Source of the DNA: Frigoribacterium sp. Leaf415
GTDB taxonomy: Bacteria; Actinomycetota; Actinomycetes; Actinomycetales; Microbacteriaceae
Assembly: GCF_001424645.1 (NCBI RefSeq)
Contig: NZ_LMQR01000001.1
Location: 2,242,620-2,306,619 of the forward strand
DNA: 64,000 nt
Reading direction: 5' to 3'
In this document: piece by piece, positions 24,018 to 31,722 of the stretch
How positions within the stretch are numbered: the stretch's first letter is position 1
Layout of the letters: each line of letters opens with the position of its first letter
The notes under the pieces: generated by a model
What the model was told of the DNA's origin: nothing
Databases searched by the model: none
Seen by the model: only the letters and a program-made list of their open reading frames with translations
Program-made: the position numbers and the translations under genes

Positions 24018-24272
24018 ATGTCGGACATCATCTCGGTCGCGGAGCACAAGAAACGCGTCCGGTTCAGGCTCCGCCTCCAGTTCGTCGCCTTCGGCGCGGC
24101 CCTGGTCGGCCTGATCTGCTTCGGGATCGTCCTGCAGGCGAACGTGCAGAGCGCGGTCCTCGGCGGCATCGGTCTCGCCGGTCTCGGCGTCGCGATCATC
24201 TTCTACGTGTGGTCCCTGATCTACGGCTTCATGATCGCCGCGAAGCGACCCACGCCCCCGAACCTCCGCTAG
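24018..24272 (+). CDS. Small two-helix membrane protein, unknown
   Basis: 84 residues, MSDIISVAEHKKRVRFRLRL then two membrane helices (about 22-42 and 47-70) and a basic C-terminus. The ATG follows AGGGGG by about 6 nt. No recognised family. It converges with a broken TetR gene and overlaps its last 3 bases. Confidence 0.68.
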   Translation: MSDIISVAEHKKRVRFRLRLQFVAFGAALVGLICFGIVLQANVQSAVLGGIGLAGLGVAIIFYVWSLIYGFMIAAKRPTPPNLR

Positions 24273-24778
24273 CGACGTCGGTCGCCGCCGAGACCCGCAG
24301 GCACGATCTGCTCCACCAGGAGGTTTATGCGCGCCTCCTGGAGGTCGGGCCGCAACCGGGCACCGCGCTGCAACACGACGAGGCCGTGCAGGCCGGCCCA
24401 GAACGTCTCCGTCAGCAGCTCGACGTCGTCGTGCCCGGCTCGCGGTTCGAGGACGGCCCTGAGTTCGGCGAAGGCGGACGAGGGTGCCGGGGCGGAGCCG
24501 TTTCCGAAACGCAGGCGTGTCGCTCTGCCGAACATCGCCTCGTAGACGGCGGGGGCGTCGGTCGCGAAGGCGGCGTAGCGGCGGGCGACGGCGGTGGGCG
24601 CATCACCCGGCGCGACCGTCGTGCGCGCCTCGTGCAGACCGGCCGCGAGTTCGGCGAAGCCCTCGAGGGCGACGGCGTCGGCGATCTCGTCGAGCGAGGC
24701 GAAGTGCTTGTAGATGACCGATTGGCTGTACTCGATCTCGGCCGACAGGCGGCTCGCCCGGGGCGCCCCGTCGACCAT
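24269..24778 (-). pseudogene. TetR/AcrR regulator, 5'-truncated
   Basis: The readable part from ATG 24778 gives 169 residues. It opens in the middle of the helix-turn-helix (SRLSAEIEYSQSVIYKHFAS) and continues through a typical TetR ligand domain (AVARRYAAFATDAPAVYEAM, LTETFWAGLHGLVVLQRGAR). A full TetR protein has about 20-25 more residues of helix 1 and 2 before this point; here they are replaced by MVDGAPRA. The missing 5' end abuts the equally truncated 5' end of a TetR gene on the other strand, so a deletion or inversion removed both starts. Probably non-functional as a DNA binder. Confidence 0.6.
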
Positions 24779-25351
24779 TCGCTCGACGACGCCGTCCTGG
24801 CCACGACGCTGGATCTCATCGCGGAGAACCCGCTCGAAGGCGTCACCCTCGATGCCGTCGCCGCTCGGACCGGCAGAGCCAAGACGACGCTGTACCGTCG
24901 CTGGGCCACGAAGGACGCCCTGGTCGTTGCGGCGGTCCGCTCGATGGGCCGCCCGCCCGAGGCTGAGCACCCCCCGCGCCGAGGCTCCCTCCGCGCGGAC
25001 CTGCTGGCGGTCGTCGACTCGCCTTGGCTCGGCGGGACGGCGAGGCGACTCGCACTCTTCGCCGGCCTCGCGACGACGGCGAGCCACGTGACGGGCCTCG
25101 ATGCGGTCGTCCGGACCGAGATCACCGAGCCCTACGTCGAGATCTATCGGCGACTCCTGACCCGGGCGATCGACGAGGACGAGGCACCCGAAGAACTCCG
25201 GAGTCGGGTCGACACCCTCGCCGCCGTCATCCCCGCGATGAGCAGCCTCCGGTTCGGGCTCGACCACACGACCACGGGACGCGAATTCTTCGTCGCCGTC
25301 GTGGACGACGTCGTCCTCGCAGCCGTCCGCGGTACACGAGCCACCGCCTAA
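24722..25351 (+). pseudogene. TetR/AcrR regulator, start region lost
   Basis: From RPGRPVDHSLDDAVLATTLD onward this is a well-preserved TetR: HTH GVTLDAVAARTGRAKTTLYR then RWATKDALV, followed by a C-terminal domain (ARRLALFAGLATTASHVTGL, EPYVEIYRRLLTRAID). The conserved RPGRP-like start of the family is present, but no ATG or GTG with a ribosome site lies near it; the nearest in-frame candidate is TTG at 24722. The upstream sequence is the reversed HTH of the neighbouring TetR gene. It may be expressed weakly from TTG or be inactive. Confidence 0.6.
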
Positions 25352-25442
25352 CCACCTGCCGACACCGGCACAACCGACCGCCGCGGCGTGGAAAGATCAG
25401 GACCGACCTGTCGACCCCGATCCCCGAACCCCGAGGAGCACC

Positions 25443-25721
25443 GTGCTCGCACGCGACGTGACCGAGAAGAGATTCACCCCGACCCGCTTCCGCGAGGGTT
25501 ACGCGATGGACGACGTGGACGCGTTCCTCGAGCGCATCCACGCGACCCTCACGGCCTACGAGCAGGGGACCGCCGTCGATGTCCTGGCGGACGTCGACGT
25601 CGTGAACGCACGATTCCAGCCGACGAAGTTCCGGGAGGGGTACAGCCAGGACGAGGTCGACGATTTCCTGGACGAGGTCGTCGCCGAGCTGAGGCGCCGC
25701 GAATCGGCCGGAGGCCGCTGA
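25443..25721 (+). CDS. DivIVA-domain protein with duplicated N-terminal motif
   Basis: 92 residues. Two copies of the DivIVA membrane-binding signature are visible: RFTPTRFREGYAMDDVDAFL near residue 10 and ARFQPTKFREGYSQDEVDDF near 57, each followed by a short helix. Typical DivIVA/Wag31 proteins have one such domain plus a long coiled coil, which is absent here. A membrane-curvature or pole-associated adaptor is plausible. The GTG at 25443 follows GAGGAG. It is a short stand-alone gene. Confidence 0.85.
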   Translation: MLARDVTEKRFTPTRFREGYAMDDVDAFLERIHATLTAYEQGTAVDVLADVDVVNARFQPTKFREGYSQDEVDDFLDEVVAELRRRESAGGR

Positions 25722-25735
25722 CCGCGTCTGGCTTT

Positions 25736-25790
25736 CGCGTCAGCCGCGCTGTCACGCCGTCGCGTCAGCCGCGCTGTCGCGTCAACCGCG
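25736..25790. repeat. Short tandem repeat GCGTCAGCCGCGCTGTC
   Basis: Two full units and one degenerate unit of about 17 bp lie between the convergent DivIVA-domain and DUF4287 genes. No hairpin of note. Confidence 0.55.
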
Positions 25791-26036
25791 GGCGTGGCGC
25801 ACGTACGCGACGATCGCGTTGGCGTGACCGTGACCCAGGCCGTGCTCGGACTTCAGCCACGACACCACCTGCATGTGCGTGTGTTCGTCCTCGTCGAGGC
25901 GTTCGGCGGTCAGGTCGAGCCACTGCTGGATCGGGCGACCGTGGGTGCGCTCGATGCTCGGGAAGTACGACGCCGGGCCCGTGACCTTCTGGCCGTCAAC
26001 CGGCGGATCGGGTGCCAGGACTCGTCGCTCCGCCAT
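25782..26036 (-). CDS. DUF4287 domain protein
   Basis: 84 residues. FPSIERTHGRPIQQWLDLTA and QVVSWLKSEHGLGHGHANAI are the hallmarks of DUF4287, a small helical domain of unknown function common in Actinobacteria. The ATG at 26036 has TACCGT 6 nt upstream, so it appears leaderless. It is divergent from the next gene, and the two -10 boxes are only about 40 bp apart. Confidence 0.88.
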   Translation of the reverse strand: MAERRVLAPDPPVDGQKVTGPASYFPSIERTHGRPIQQWLDLTAERLDEDEHTHMQVVSWLKSEHGLGHGHANAIVAYVRHARG

Positions 26037-26042
26037 GCGGTG

Positions 26043-26048
26043 ACGGTA
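26043..26048 (-). promoter_or_regulatory. -10 element TACCGT, leaderless start
   Basis: TACCGT on the minus strand lies exactly 6 nt before the ATG at 26036. Confidence 0.5.
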
Positions 26049-26086
26049 GCAGCCGAGGGCGCCGTGTCGAGATCCTTCGCGTGCCC

Positions 26087-26092
26087 TAGGGT
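26087..26092 (+). promoter_or_regulatory. -10 element TAGGGT, leaderless start
   Basis: TAGGGT is exactly 6 nt before the ATG at 26099. Confidence 0.5.
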
Positions 26093-26098
26093 CGCCTC

Positions 26099-27295
26099 AT
26101 GTCGAGGGAACGTCGGAGGCGCCAACTCGTCGCCGGTGGCGTGACGGCGACCGTCTCCCTCGTGGCGTTCGCCGCAGGCGACCTGGTGGCGGCTGCCTGG
26201 CCGTCGGCATCGGGGCCCGTCGGCGCCGTCAGCTTCGGGGCGTTCCTGGTCTCGCTCTGGTTCTTCCTCACGGTCATCGCCGAGCGGGATGGCCCGCGGT
26301 CGACGCCCTCCGAGGCCATGACAAGGACGGTGCTGCCGCCGATCCCTGCGACCGACCCGGTCTGGCGCATCCGGGAGGAGCGGTTCGTGCCGATCTTGCG
26401 ACGCGTCGGTGTCGACGAGACCCTCGACCTGCTGCTCGTCCACGATCGTGGTGAGAACGCACGGGGCGACGAGCGCCAGATCGTCGTCGCGCTCTCCGCC
26501 CGAGATCTCGTCACGATGTCGAGTGCCCTGCGGGCCGTCGTCGTCGACCCCCACCTGGTCGACACCGACAGAGTCATCGGCGTGTCGTCACGGGAAGCCC
26601 TCGCCTGGGCGCGTCGAGCGGATCGAGCCGCCCGTGACGCGCCCGCACCGGGACCTCTCGGCGTCGAGTCGGTGGGGGTCCGCCGCATCGGCTGGACAGC
26701 CTGGGCCCTCGAGCAAGATCACCCGGTCGGGGTCGGAGAAGCACCGGACGCCTGGTTCGTCATTCCGGTCGACCAGCTCGAGTTCGTCACGAATGCGGTC
26801 CGGCACGCGGCCCGGACGGCATCGCCCGCCGGTTCGCCAGGAGTCGACGTGCCGGAACTCGACGAGGGGATCGTCAACGAGGTGGCGTGGCGTCTCACCC
26901 GCGTCCTCCGAGATGCCCGGGAATCCGACCCGCGCCCCGTTCCCGCGCTTCCCGTCGGTCGGCGCGTGTCACCCCGGCCCATCCGGGCCGACGTCACCTG
27001 GATGCTCGATGCGACCGACGTCCAGACTCGCCTGATGCCGGGCTGGAGCTATCGCCCGCTGGTCTGGCTCGGCTCCGGCCGGCCCGACTTCGATGCCGGC
27101 GAGGCGACCCTCGACGGAGTGCTCGTGGGGGCCGTCTGCTCGTGGGTCGGCGGCGACGACAGCAAGGACCGGGTCGAGCTACGGTTCTGGGCCGAGGTCG
27201 ACCTCGGCGACCTGGTCACGCGGGGCAGTCCGGTGATGCTGCTCGAGGGGCAGCGCACCGTGGCCCGAGGAGTCGTGGCCGACGACGCGACTTAA
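26099..27295 (+). CDS. Membrane-anchored protein of unknown function
   Basis: 398 residues. A positively charged N-terminus (MSRERRRRQ) leads into two membrane helices (about 10-32 and 40-60). The remaining 330 residues are predicted soluble and cytoplasmic, with DETLDLLLVHDRGENARGDE, VVALSARDLVTMSSALRAVV, DAWFVIPVDQLEFVTNAVRH and VELRFWAEVDLGDLVTRGSP. I recognise no domain. Base composition and codon use fit the chromosome. It appears leaderless from TAGGGT and stands alone. Confidence 0.72.
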   Translation: MSRERRRRQLVAGGVTATVSLVAFAAGDLVAAAWPSASGPVGAVSFGAFLVSLWFFLTVIAERDGPRSTPSEAMTRTVLPPIPATDPVWRIREERFVPILRRVGVDETLDLLLVHDRGENARGDERQIVVALSARDLVTMSSALRAVVVDPHLVDTDRVIGVSSREALAWARRADRAARDAPAPGPLGVESVGVRRIGWTAWALEQDHPVGVGEAPDAWFVIPVDQLEFVTNAVRHAARTASPAGSPGVDVPELDEGIVNEVAWRLTRVLRDARESDPRPVPALPVGRRVSPRPIRADVTWMLDATDVQTRLMPGWSYRPLVWLGSGRPDFDAGEATLDGVLVGAVCSWVGGDDSKDRVELRFWAEVDLGDLVTRGSPVMLLEGQRTVARGVVADDAT

Positions 27296-27397
27296 GCCCC
27301 GCTTCAGATTCGGTTCCGAGAGTGGTGTGTGCCGGCGGGAACGCCCCGACCGCCAGCCGCCTCGCGGCTCGCCCGGCACCCCACATCTGGAGACACC

Positions 27398-28288
27398 ATG
27401 GCGAAGGACACCACCCCCGACGGCCGCGACGACCGTCGCGACGAGAACACCCCCTCGCAGGACGACGCGTGGGCCGAACGGTTGCGCCGCGAGGACGAGG
27501 ACCAGGACGCCCGCGCCACCACGGAGCTGCCGGCCGCGACGCCCGGGCAGCCGACGGCCCCGACCACGCCGATCGTCGCCGACGACCAACGCACCCGAGA
27601 GCTGCCCGCGGACGGCAGTGCGTTCCGGACCGCGTCGTCGGCGGAGGCCGCCGGGACGACCACCCGTCGCCGCCCCACCAAGCGCCTGCTCGTCGGCATC
27701 GGCATCGCGGCGGCCGGGCTCGCCCTGGTCGGCACCAGCACCGCCGTCGCCGTGTCGAACGCCGGGAGCTCGACCAGTGCCTCGTCGACCGCGACTCCGG
27801 GGCAGGACGACGCGGCGAACCAGGGCGACGGCTCACGACAGGAGCCCGGAGGCCGAGGCTCCGACGACGGCGCCACCGGTGCCCCCACGGACGCTCCGAC
27901 CCCGCCGGCCGTGGGCGACGACTCGGACGGGAGTGCTCCTGCCGAGGGCACCGGCCCTGACGGGAAGGCCCTGCCGACCCCGGGCACCGGCCCCGACGGT
28001 GAGGCCCTGCCGACCCCCGGCGACGGCCCCGACGGTGAGGCTCTGCCGACCCCCGGCACGGGCCCCGACGGCAAGGCCCTGCCCGAGGCCCCCGAGGGCG
28101 GGCCTGCGGCTGGCGGGCCGAAGGGTGGCCCGGGCCACGGCCCCGGCGAGAAGGGCGGCCCGAAGACGGACTCCGGCGACACCGAGGACGACTCCGACCG
28201 CCCCACCCCGCCGACCGACGCGCCCACCCCTCCCGCGGACGCGCCCACGTCGAGTGACTCACCCGCCGAATCCGACTCGGGTAGCTGA
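27398..28288 (+). CDS. Single-pass membrane protein with acidic repeat-rich outer domain
   Basis: 296 residues: an acidic cytoplasmic part (1-95), one membrane helix (RLLVGIGIAAAGLALVGTST, about 97-118) and a Pro/Gly/Asp-rich exterior. Residues about 184-231 are four tandem 12-residue units of the type GTGPDGKALPTP. The rest is low complexity (APTPPADAPTSSDSPAESD). The design resembles a cell-wall-spanning or surface-decorating protein; no catalytic domain is present. An ATG at 27398 is preceded by GGAG. Confidence 0.7.
   Translation: MAKDTTPDGRDDRRDENTPSQDDAWAERLRREDEDQDARATTELPAATPGQPTAPTTPIVADDQRTRELPADGSAFRTASSAEAAGTTTRRRPTKRLLVGIGIAAAGLALVGTSTAVAVSNAGSSTSASSTATPGQDDAANQGDGSRQEPGGRGSDDGATGAPTDAPTPPAVGDDSDGSAPAEGTGPDGKALPTPGTGPDGEALPTPGDGPDGEALPTPGTGPDGKALPEAPEGGPAAGGPKGGPGHGPGEKGGPKTDSGDTEDDSDRPTPPTDAPTPPADAPTSSDSPAESDSGS
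27947..28090 (+). repeat. Four tandem 36-bp coding repeats
   Basis: Each unit encodes GTGPDGKALPTP or a variant with one to three changes. The copies are similar at DNA level, so unit number could vary between strains. Confidence 0.85.
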
Positions 28289-28332
28289 CTCGACGACCCG
28301 TCGAGCAACACCGACCCCGAGCGGTCCTGGCC

Positions 28333-28338
28333 TAACCT
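28333..28338 (+). promoter_or_regulatory. -10 element TAACCT, leaderless start
   Basis: TAACCT is exactly 6 nt before the ATG at 28345. Confidence 0.45.
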
Positions 28339-28344
28339 CGTGAC

Positions 28345-28575
28345 ATGAGCGGTGCCCGGTCGAGACCCACACGGTTCCTGACGATCGCGATCGGTTGCGT
28401 CGCAGCCCTCGTCGCGGGTGTCGTGGTGGTCCGCACGGGCCTCACCCTGGTCGACGAGTGGATGCCCGCCGGCCCGCAGGCCGAATGGTCGTACCTGCTC
28501 GTCGCGCTGCACGGACTCTCGGTGTGGCTCGGCTGTTCGGCCCTGGCGGTCGTGGCCGCACTCAGAACCGAGTGA
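28345..28575 (+). CDS. Small two-helix membrane protein, unknown
   Basis: 76 residues with membrane helices at about 11-32 and 50-72 separated by DEWMPAGPQAEWSYLLV. No family recognised. It appears leaderless from TAACCT. Its 3' end overlaps the convergent deaminase gene by 14 bp. Confidence 0.65.
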   Translation: MSGARSRPTRFLTIAIGCVAALVAGVVVVRTGLTLVDEWMPAGPQAEWSYLLVALHGLSVWLGCSALAVVAALRTE

Positions 28576-30073
28576 CGATGCCGCCCTCGACCACGGGTGG
28601 CACACCGCGGCGGTCGGCCGAGCCCCGCACCGTGGCGATCTCGTTCCACTTGTCGATCGTGGTGCAGGGGTGCGAGACGCCGAGCCGCACCAGGTCGCCG
28701 ACCTGCAGCCCCGACGACGGCTCGAGCCGCAGGAAGGCGTGCTGGTCGTTCAGCGCCGACACGTGCGACCCGTCGAGAACCCCGGGGAGGCGCCGGTCGG
28801 CCGCCTGCGGACGCCACGCCTCGAGCGGCACCGGGAACCCCTCGTCGTCCGACGTGTCGCGACGCCCGACGTTGAGCAGGGCCAACCCGGGCTCGGGACG
28901 GGACACCACGGACGCCCACAACTCGAGGGCCGGCAGGAACGAGGGCCCGGCCGAGGCCTCGGCGCCGGGCCCGGTCGGGGACGAATCGGCGGGCTCGGCG
29001 TACGGCTCCTCGGACCGCTCGGCCCCGAACCCCTCGGCCGCTCCGTCGAACCCGGTGAGCTCGCCGTCGGTCGGACCGCCCATCTCGCGATCGGCCTGCG
29101 ACCCCGCGGAACCGTCGCCGACGACCACCGTGACGTCCGCGTCGACGCCACCCGCGCCTCCTGCGGTCGTCGGCCCGGTGTCGCGGGCGAACGGCGTCAA
29201 CCGGCGGTAGAGGTCGTGGTCGTGGGCGACGTACGAACCCGACCGCAGCACGACGCGTGTGCGCGGCCCCTGCAGCCCCGACGGGTCGTGCCGGTCGCCG
29301 AGCACGGCGACGACGCGGTCGAAGTACACGCTGCCGCCGGCGGTGAGCACCACGTCGTGACCGGACGTCAGCCACGGGTCGAAGGCGGGGGCTCCGATGC
29401 CGTCGAGCACGTCGAGGAGGCCCCGCAGGTACTCGTCGACCACGGCGATGCCGGCCGCGTCGACGTCGTGAGTGAGGGCGCCCTCGTAGCCGGCCACCCC
29501 GGCCAGGACGAGGTGCGGTGAGGCCGCTACGGCCTCGGCGACGAGCAGGGCCTCACGCACCGAACGGGCTCCGGTCCGACCGAGCGGCGACCCGAACTCG
29601 ACCAGCACGGCGAGCGGACGCTCGGCCTCGGCCCGCGCCAGGGCGGCGTCGACGAGCCGCACGGTCTCGACCGAGTCGACCCACATGAGCACGTCCGTGC
29701 CGGGTGCGGCTAGCGCCGCCAGGGTCGCGGGCGCGAACGCGGTGCCGGCCAGGATGACGTTCGGCACCAAGGCCTCGCGGGCGACGGCGACCTGGAACGC
29801 CGTCGCGAGCGTGATGCCCCAGGCCCCGGCGTCGAGCTGCCGCCGCCAGATCTCGGGCGCCATGGTGGTCTTGCCGTGCGGCGCCAGGTCGACCCCGGCC
29901 TCGCGGCACCAGGCGGCCATGGTCACGACGTTGTGATCGAGGGCGTCGAGGTCGATCGTGAGCAGCGGGGTCGCGAGGTCGATCAGCGGGACGGGCCGGG
30001 GTTCGCGGCCGAAGCCGACCTTGGTGATCGACGTGACGGCGGGGGCGGGCGGGGTCGAGGGTGACGTGGTCAT
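28562..30073 (-). CDS. D-threonine aldolase/D-serine dehydratase-like amino acid deaminase
   Basis: 503 residues. The alanine-racemase-type N-terminal barrel includes APHGKTTMAPEIWRRQ, whose Lys should bind PLP. The C-terminal domain has the metal-site pattern ending SHPCTTIDKWNEIATVRG (His and Cys). Relatives are the DSD1-type D-serine dehydratase and D-threonine aldolase. About 75 extra residues at about 305-380 (from TTAGGAGGVD to EASAGP) are low complexity and begin with an AGGAGGCGCGGG motif; they split the C-terminal domain. The ATG at 30073 is divergent from a RidA gene, a sensible partner because dehydratases release enamines. Confidence 0.85.
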   Translation of the reverse strand: MTTSPSTPPAPAVTSITKVGFGREPRPVPLIDLATPLLTIDLDALDHNVVTMAAWCREAGVDLAPHGKTTMAPEIWRRQLDAGAWGITLATAFQVAVAREALVPNVILAGTAFAPATLAALAAPGTDVLMWVDSVETVRLVDAALARAEAERPLAVLVEFGSPLGRTGARSVREALLVAEAVAASPHLVLAGVAGYEGALTHDVDAAGIAVVDEYLRGLLDVLDGIGAPAFDPWLTSGHDVVLTAGGSVYFDRVVAVLGDRHDPSGLQGPRTRVVLRSGSYVAHDHDLYRRLTPFARDTGPTTAGGAGGVDADVTVVVGDGSAGSQADREMGGPTDGELTGFDGAAEGFGAERSEEPYAEPADSSPTGPGAEASAGPSFLPALELWASVVSRPEPGLALLNVGRRDTSDDEGFPVPLEAWRPQAADRRLPGVLDGSHVSALNDQHAFLRLEPSSGLQVGDLVRLGVSHPCTTIDKWNEIATVRGSADRRGVPPVVEGGIVTRF

Positions 30074-30211
30074 GGTGCCTTCCGACGGGGCGGGTGGGGT
30101 GGTGCTGCGGTCAGACCGTGTGTCGGTGCCTGACGGTAGTTTTGCAGTCACCCCCGACACGCGACACATCACGTCGGGTCCACAGACCATCGATCAGAGA
30201 AGAGCAGACCT

Positions 30212-30616
30212 GTGAGCGAGAAGACCGAAGTCCGCACCGGCGGCGCACCCACCCCCATCTCGACCTTCTCGCAGGGCGTGCTGAAGAACGGCTTCCTCAG
30301 CGTGTCGGGCCAGGGCCCGCAAGACCCCGCCACGAGCGAGTACCTGCACCCCGGCGACCTGACGTCACAGACCGTCCGCACGCTCGACAACGTCAAGGCG
30401 ATCGTCGAGGGCGCCGGCGGCACGTTCGACGACGTCGTCTCGCTGCGCGTCTTCCTGACCACGCGCGACGACTTCGCCGAGATGAACGCCGCGTACGAGA
30501 CCTACCTGCTGCAGAACGTCCCGAGCGGCGTGTTCCCCACCCGCACGACGGTGTTCGTCGAGCTGCCGCACGAGGCCATGCTCGTCGAGATCGACGCGCT
30601 CGCGATCCTCAGCTGA
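30212..30616 (+). CDS. RidA-family enamine/imine deaminase
   Basis: 134 residues. FSQGVLKNGFLSVSGQGPQD, TLDNVKAIVEGAGGTFDDVV and FPTRTTVFVELPHEAMLVEI match the YjgF/YER057c/UK114 family, with the conserved Arg in PTRTTV and the Glu near the C-terminus. It hydrolyses reactive 2-aminoacrylate-type enamines released by PLP enzymes. The GTG start at 30212 follows AGAAGAG. The divergent D-amino acid deaminase next door is the likely source of its substrate. Confidence 0.92.
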   Translation: MSEKTEVRTGGAPTPISTFSQGVLKNGFLSVSGQGPQDPATSEYLHPGDLTSQTVRTLDNVKAIVEGAGGTFDDVVSLRVFLTTRDDFAEMNAAYETYLLQNVPSGVFPTRTTVFVELPHEAMLVEIDALAILS

Positions 30617-30808
30617 CGCCCTGCGGCCCTGCGGCCCTGCGGCTCAGCGGCTCAGCGGCCCTGCCGCGCGGCCGCACTGCCGCACTGCCGCGCGTCGAAT
30701 GCGGGCGAGTTCGTGTGTTCCGGGCCGGCACGATCGCCCGTCCACCCCGAACACGCCCGTGTTCAGAGGGCCGCGGCGTCCAGGCGGCACCACGGCAGGA
30801 GGCGCGGG

Positions 30809-31435
30809 TCAGCCCGCCGCGCCGGTCACGACCACAGTCTTCCGTGACCACGTCGAGACGGTCAGCTGGGCCAGCATGAAGCGCGCCACGTCGGCCCGGG
30901 TCACGTGGCTGCCTGCCCCCTGGGGCAGCCGCTCCCCCGTGGCGAGCGACCCGGTCGCCGGGTCGTCGGTGAGGCGCGTGGGGTAGACGAGCGTCCAGTC
31001 GAGGCCGCTCTCGCGCACCTCGGCGTCGGCGACCTCCTTGGCGGCATAGACCTTGCCGAGCATGGTGTGGAAGAACATCTTCTGCAGGGTGTTCGCGTCG
31101 GCCTGACTCTCGCCGACGCCGAAGGCCGAACAGACGACGAGGCGGTCGACCGCGGCGTCACGCATCGCCGGCAGCAGGGCGCGGCCGACCTCGACCTCGA
31201 CCGGGTGCCGCATGTTCCGCGAGCCGACCGCGTTGAGCACGGCGTCCTGGCCGGCGACCGCGGCGCGGACGGCCTCGGCCGAAGTCGCGTCCCCGGTGAG
31301 CACCCGGACGCCGTCGGTCACGTCGAGGGTGGACGAGTCCCGGACGAGCACCGTCACCTCGTGCCCCGCCGACAGGGCGACCCGCAGGACGTGGGAGCCC
31401 GTGCCCCCGGTCGCTCCCAGCACCAGAACCTTCAT
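30809..31435 (-). CDS. NmrA/atypical SDR NAD(P)-binding protein
   Basis: 208 residues: MKVLVLGATGGTGSHVLRVA with the GATGGTG nucleotide loop, AGQDAVLNAVGSRN, LVVCSAFGVGES and LDWTLVYPTRLTDDP. It belongs to the atypical SDR group that contains NmrA-like regulators and flavin-reductase-like proteins; function unknown. The ribosome site AGGAGG is part of an AGGAGGCGCG motif 4 nt from the ATG, and another motif copy directly follows the stop. Confidence 0.82.
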   Translation of the reverse strand: MKVLVLGATGGTGSHVLRVALSAGHEVTVLVRDSSTLDVTDGVRVLTGDATSAEAVRAAVAGQDAVLNAVGSRNMRHPVEVEVGRALLPAMRDAAVDRLVVCSAFGVGESQADANTLQKMFFHTMLGKVYAAKEVADAEVRESGLDWTLVYPTRLTDDPATGSLATGERLPQGAGSHVTRADVARFMLAQLTVSTWSRKTVVVTGAAG

Positions 31436-31527
31436 CGCGCCTCCTGTCGTTCAGGAAAGCGAACACCGCCCGGCCAAGAGCGGGCCGAGAACAGGCCGAG
31501 AGCTCCACCGCCGAACCTTCACCCGCT

Positions 31528-31589
31528 CGAACCCGACCCCCGGGCACCCTGGATGCGCGCCGAACCCGACCTCCGGGCACCCGGATGTG
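31528..31589. repeat. Two tandem about 30-bp repeats
   Basis: CGAACCCGACCCCCGGGCAC at 31528 and CGAACCCGACCTCCGGGCAC at 31561 begin two nearly identical units in the gap between the NmrA-like and D-aminoacylase genes. Confidence 0.7.
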
Positions 31590-31676
31590 TGCAAATCCCG
31601 ACATCTTCGGGCCGGCACGCCGCTCATCTTCCCCCCGAGGCGGCAAGTCGCCCGCCGGTTGTCGCGATGTGCACAC
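31587..31676. repeat. Imperfect long palindrome
   Basis: 19-nt arms (31587-31605, 31658-31676) pair with three mismatches around a 52-nt loop. The arm is GTGTGCAAATCCCGACATC. It lies downstream of the D-aminoacylase gene. Confidence 0.5.
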
Positions 31677-31722
31677 GTCGGCGGCAAATCCGGGGGCGGG
31701 GGCTGGGCGTGCGGGGCGCGGG

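Noticed and set aside
27947..28090. Mobile element or CRISPR array at the 36-bp repeats
   Set aside because: The units are contiguous, in frame, and encode a 12-residue protein repeat within a membrane-anchored protein.
30623..30770. Repeats of CCCTGCGG/CTGCCGCGCGG and an imperfect palindrome at about 30703-30765
   Set aside because: The first is simple-sequence repetition. The palindrome shares a few bases with the 60048 element but has too many mismatches to list as a feature.
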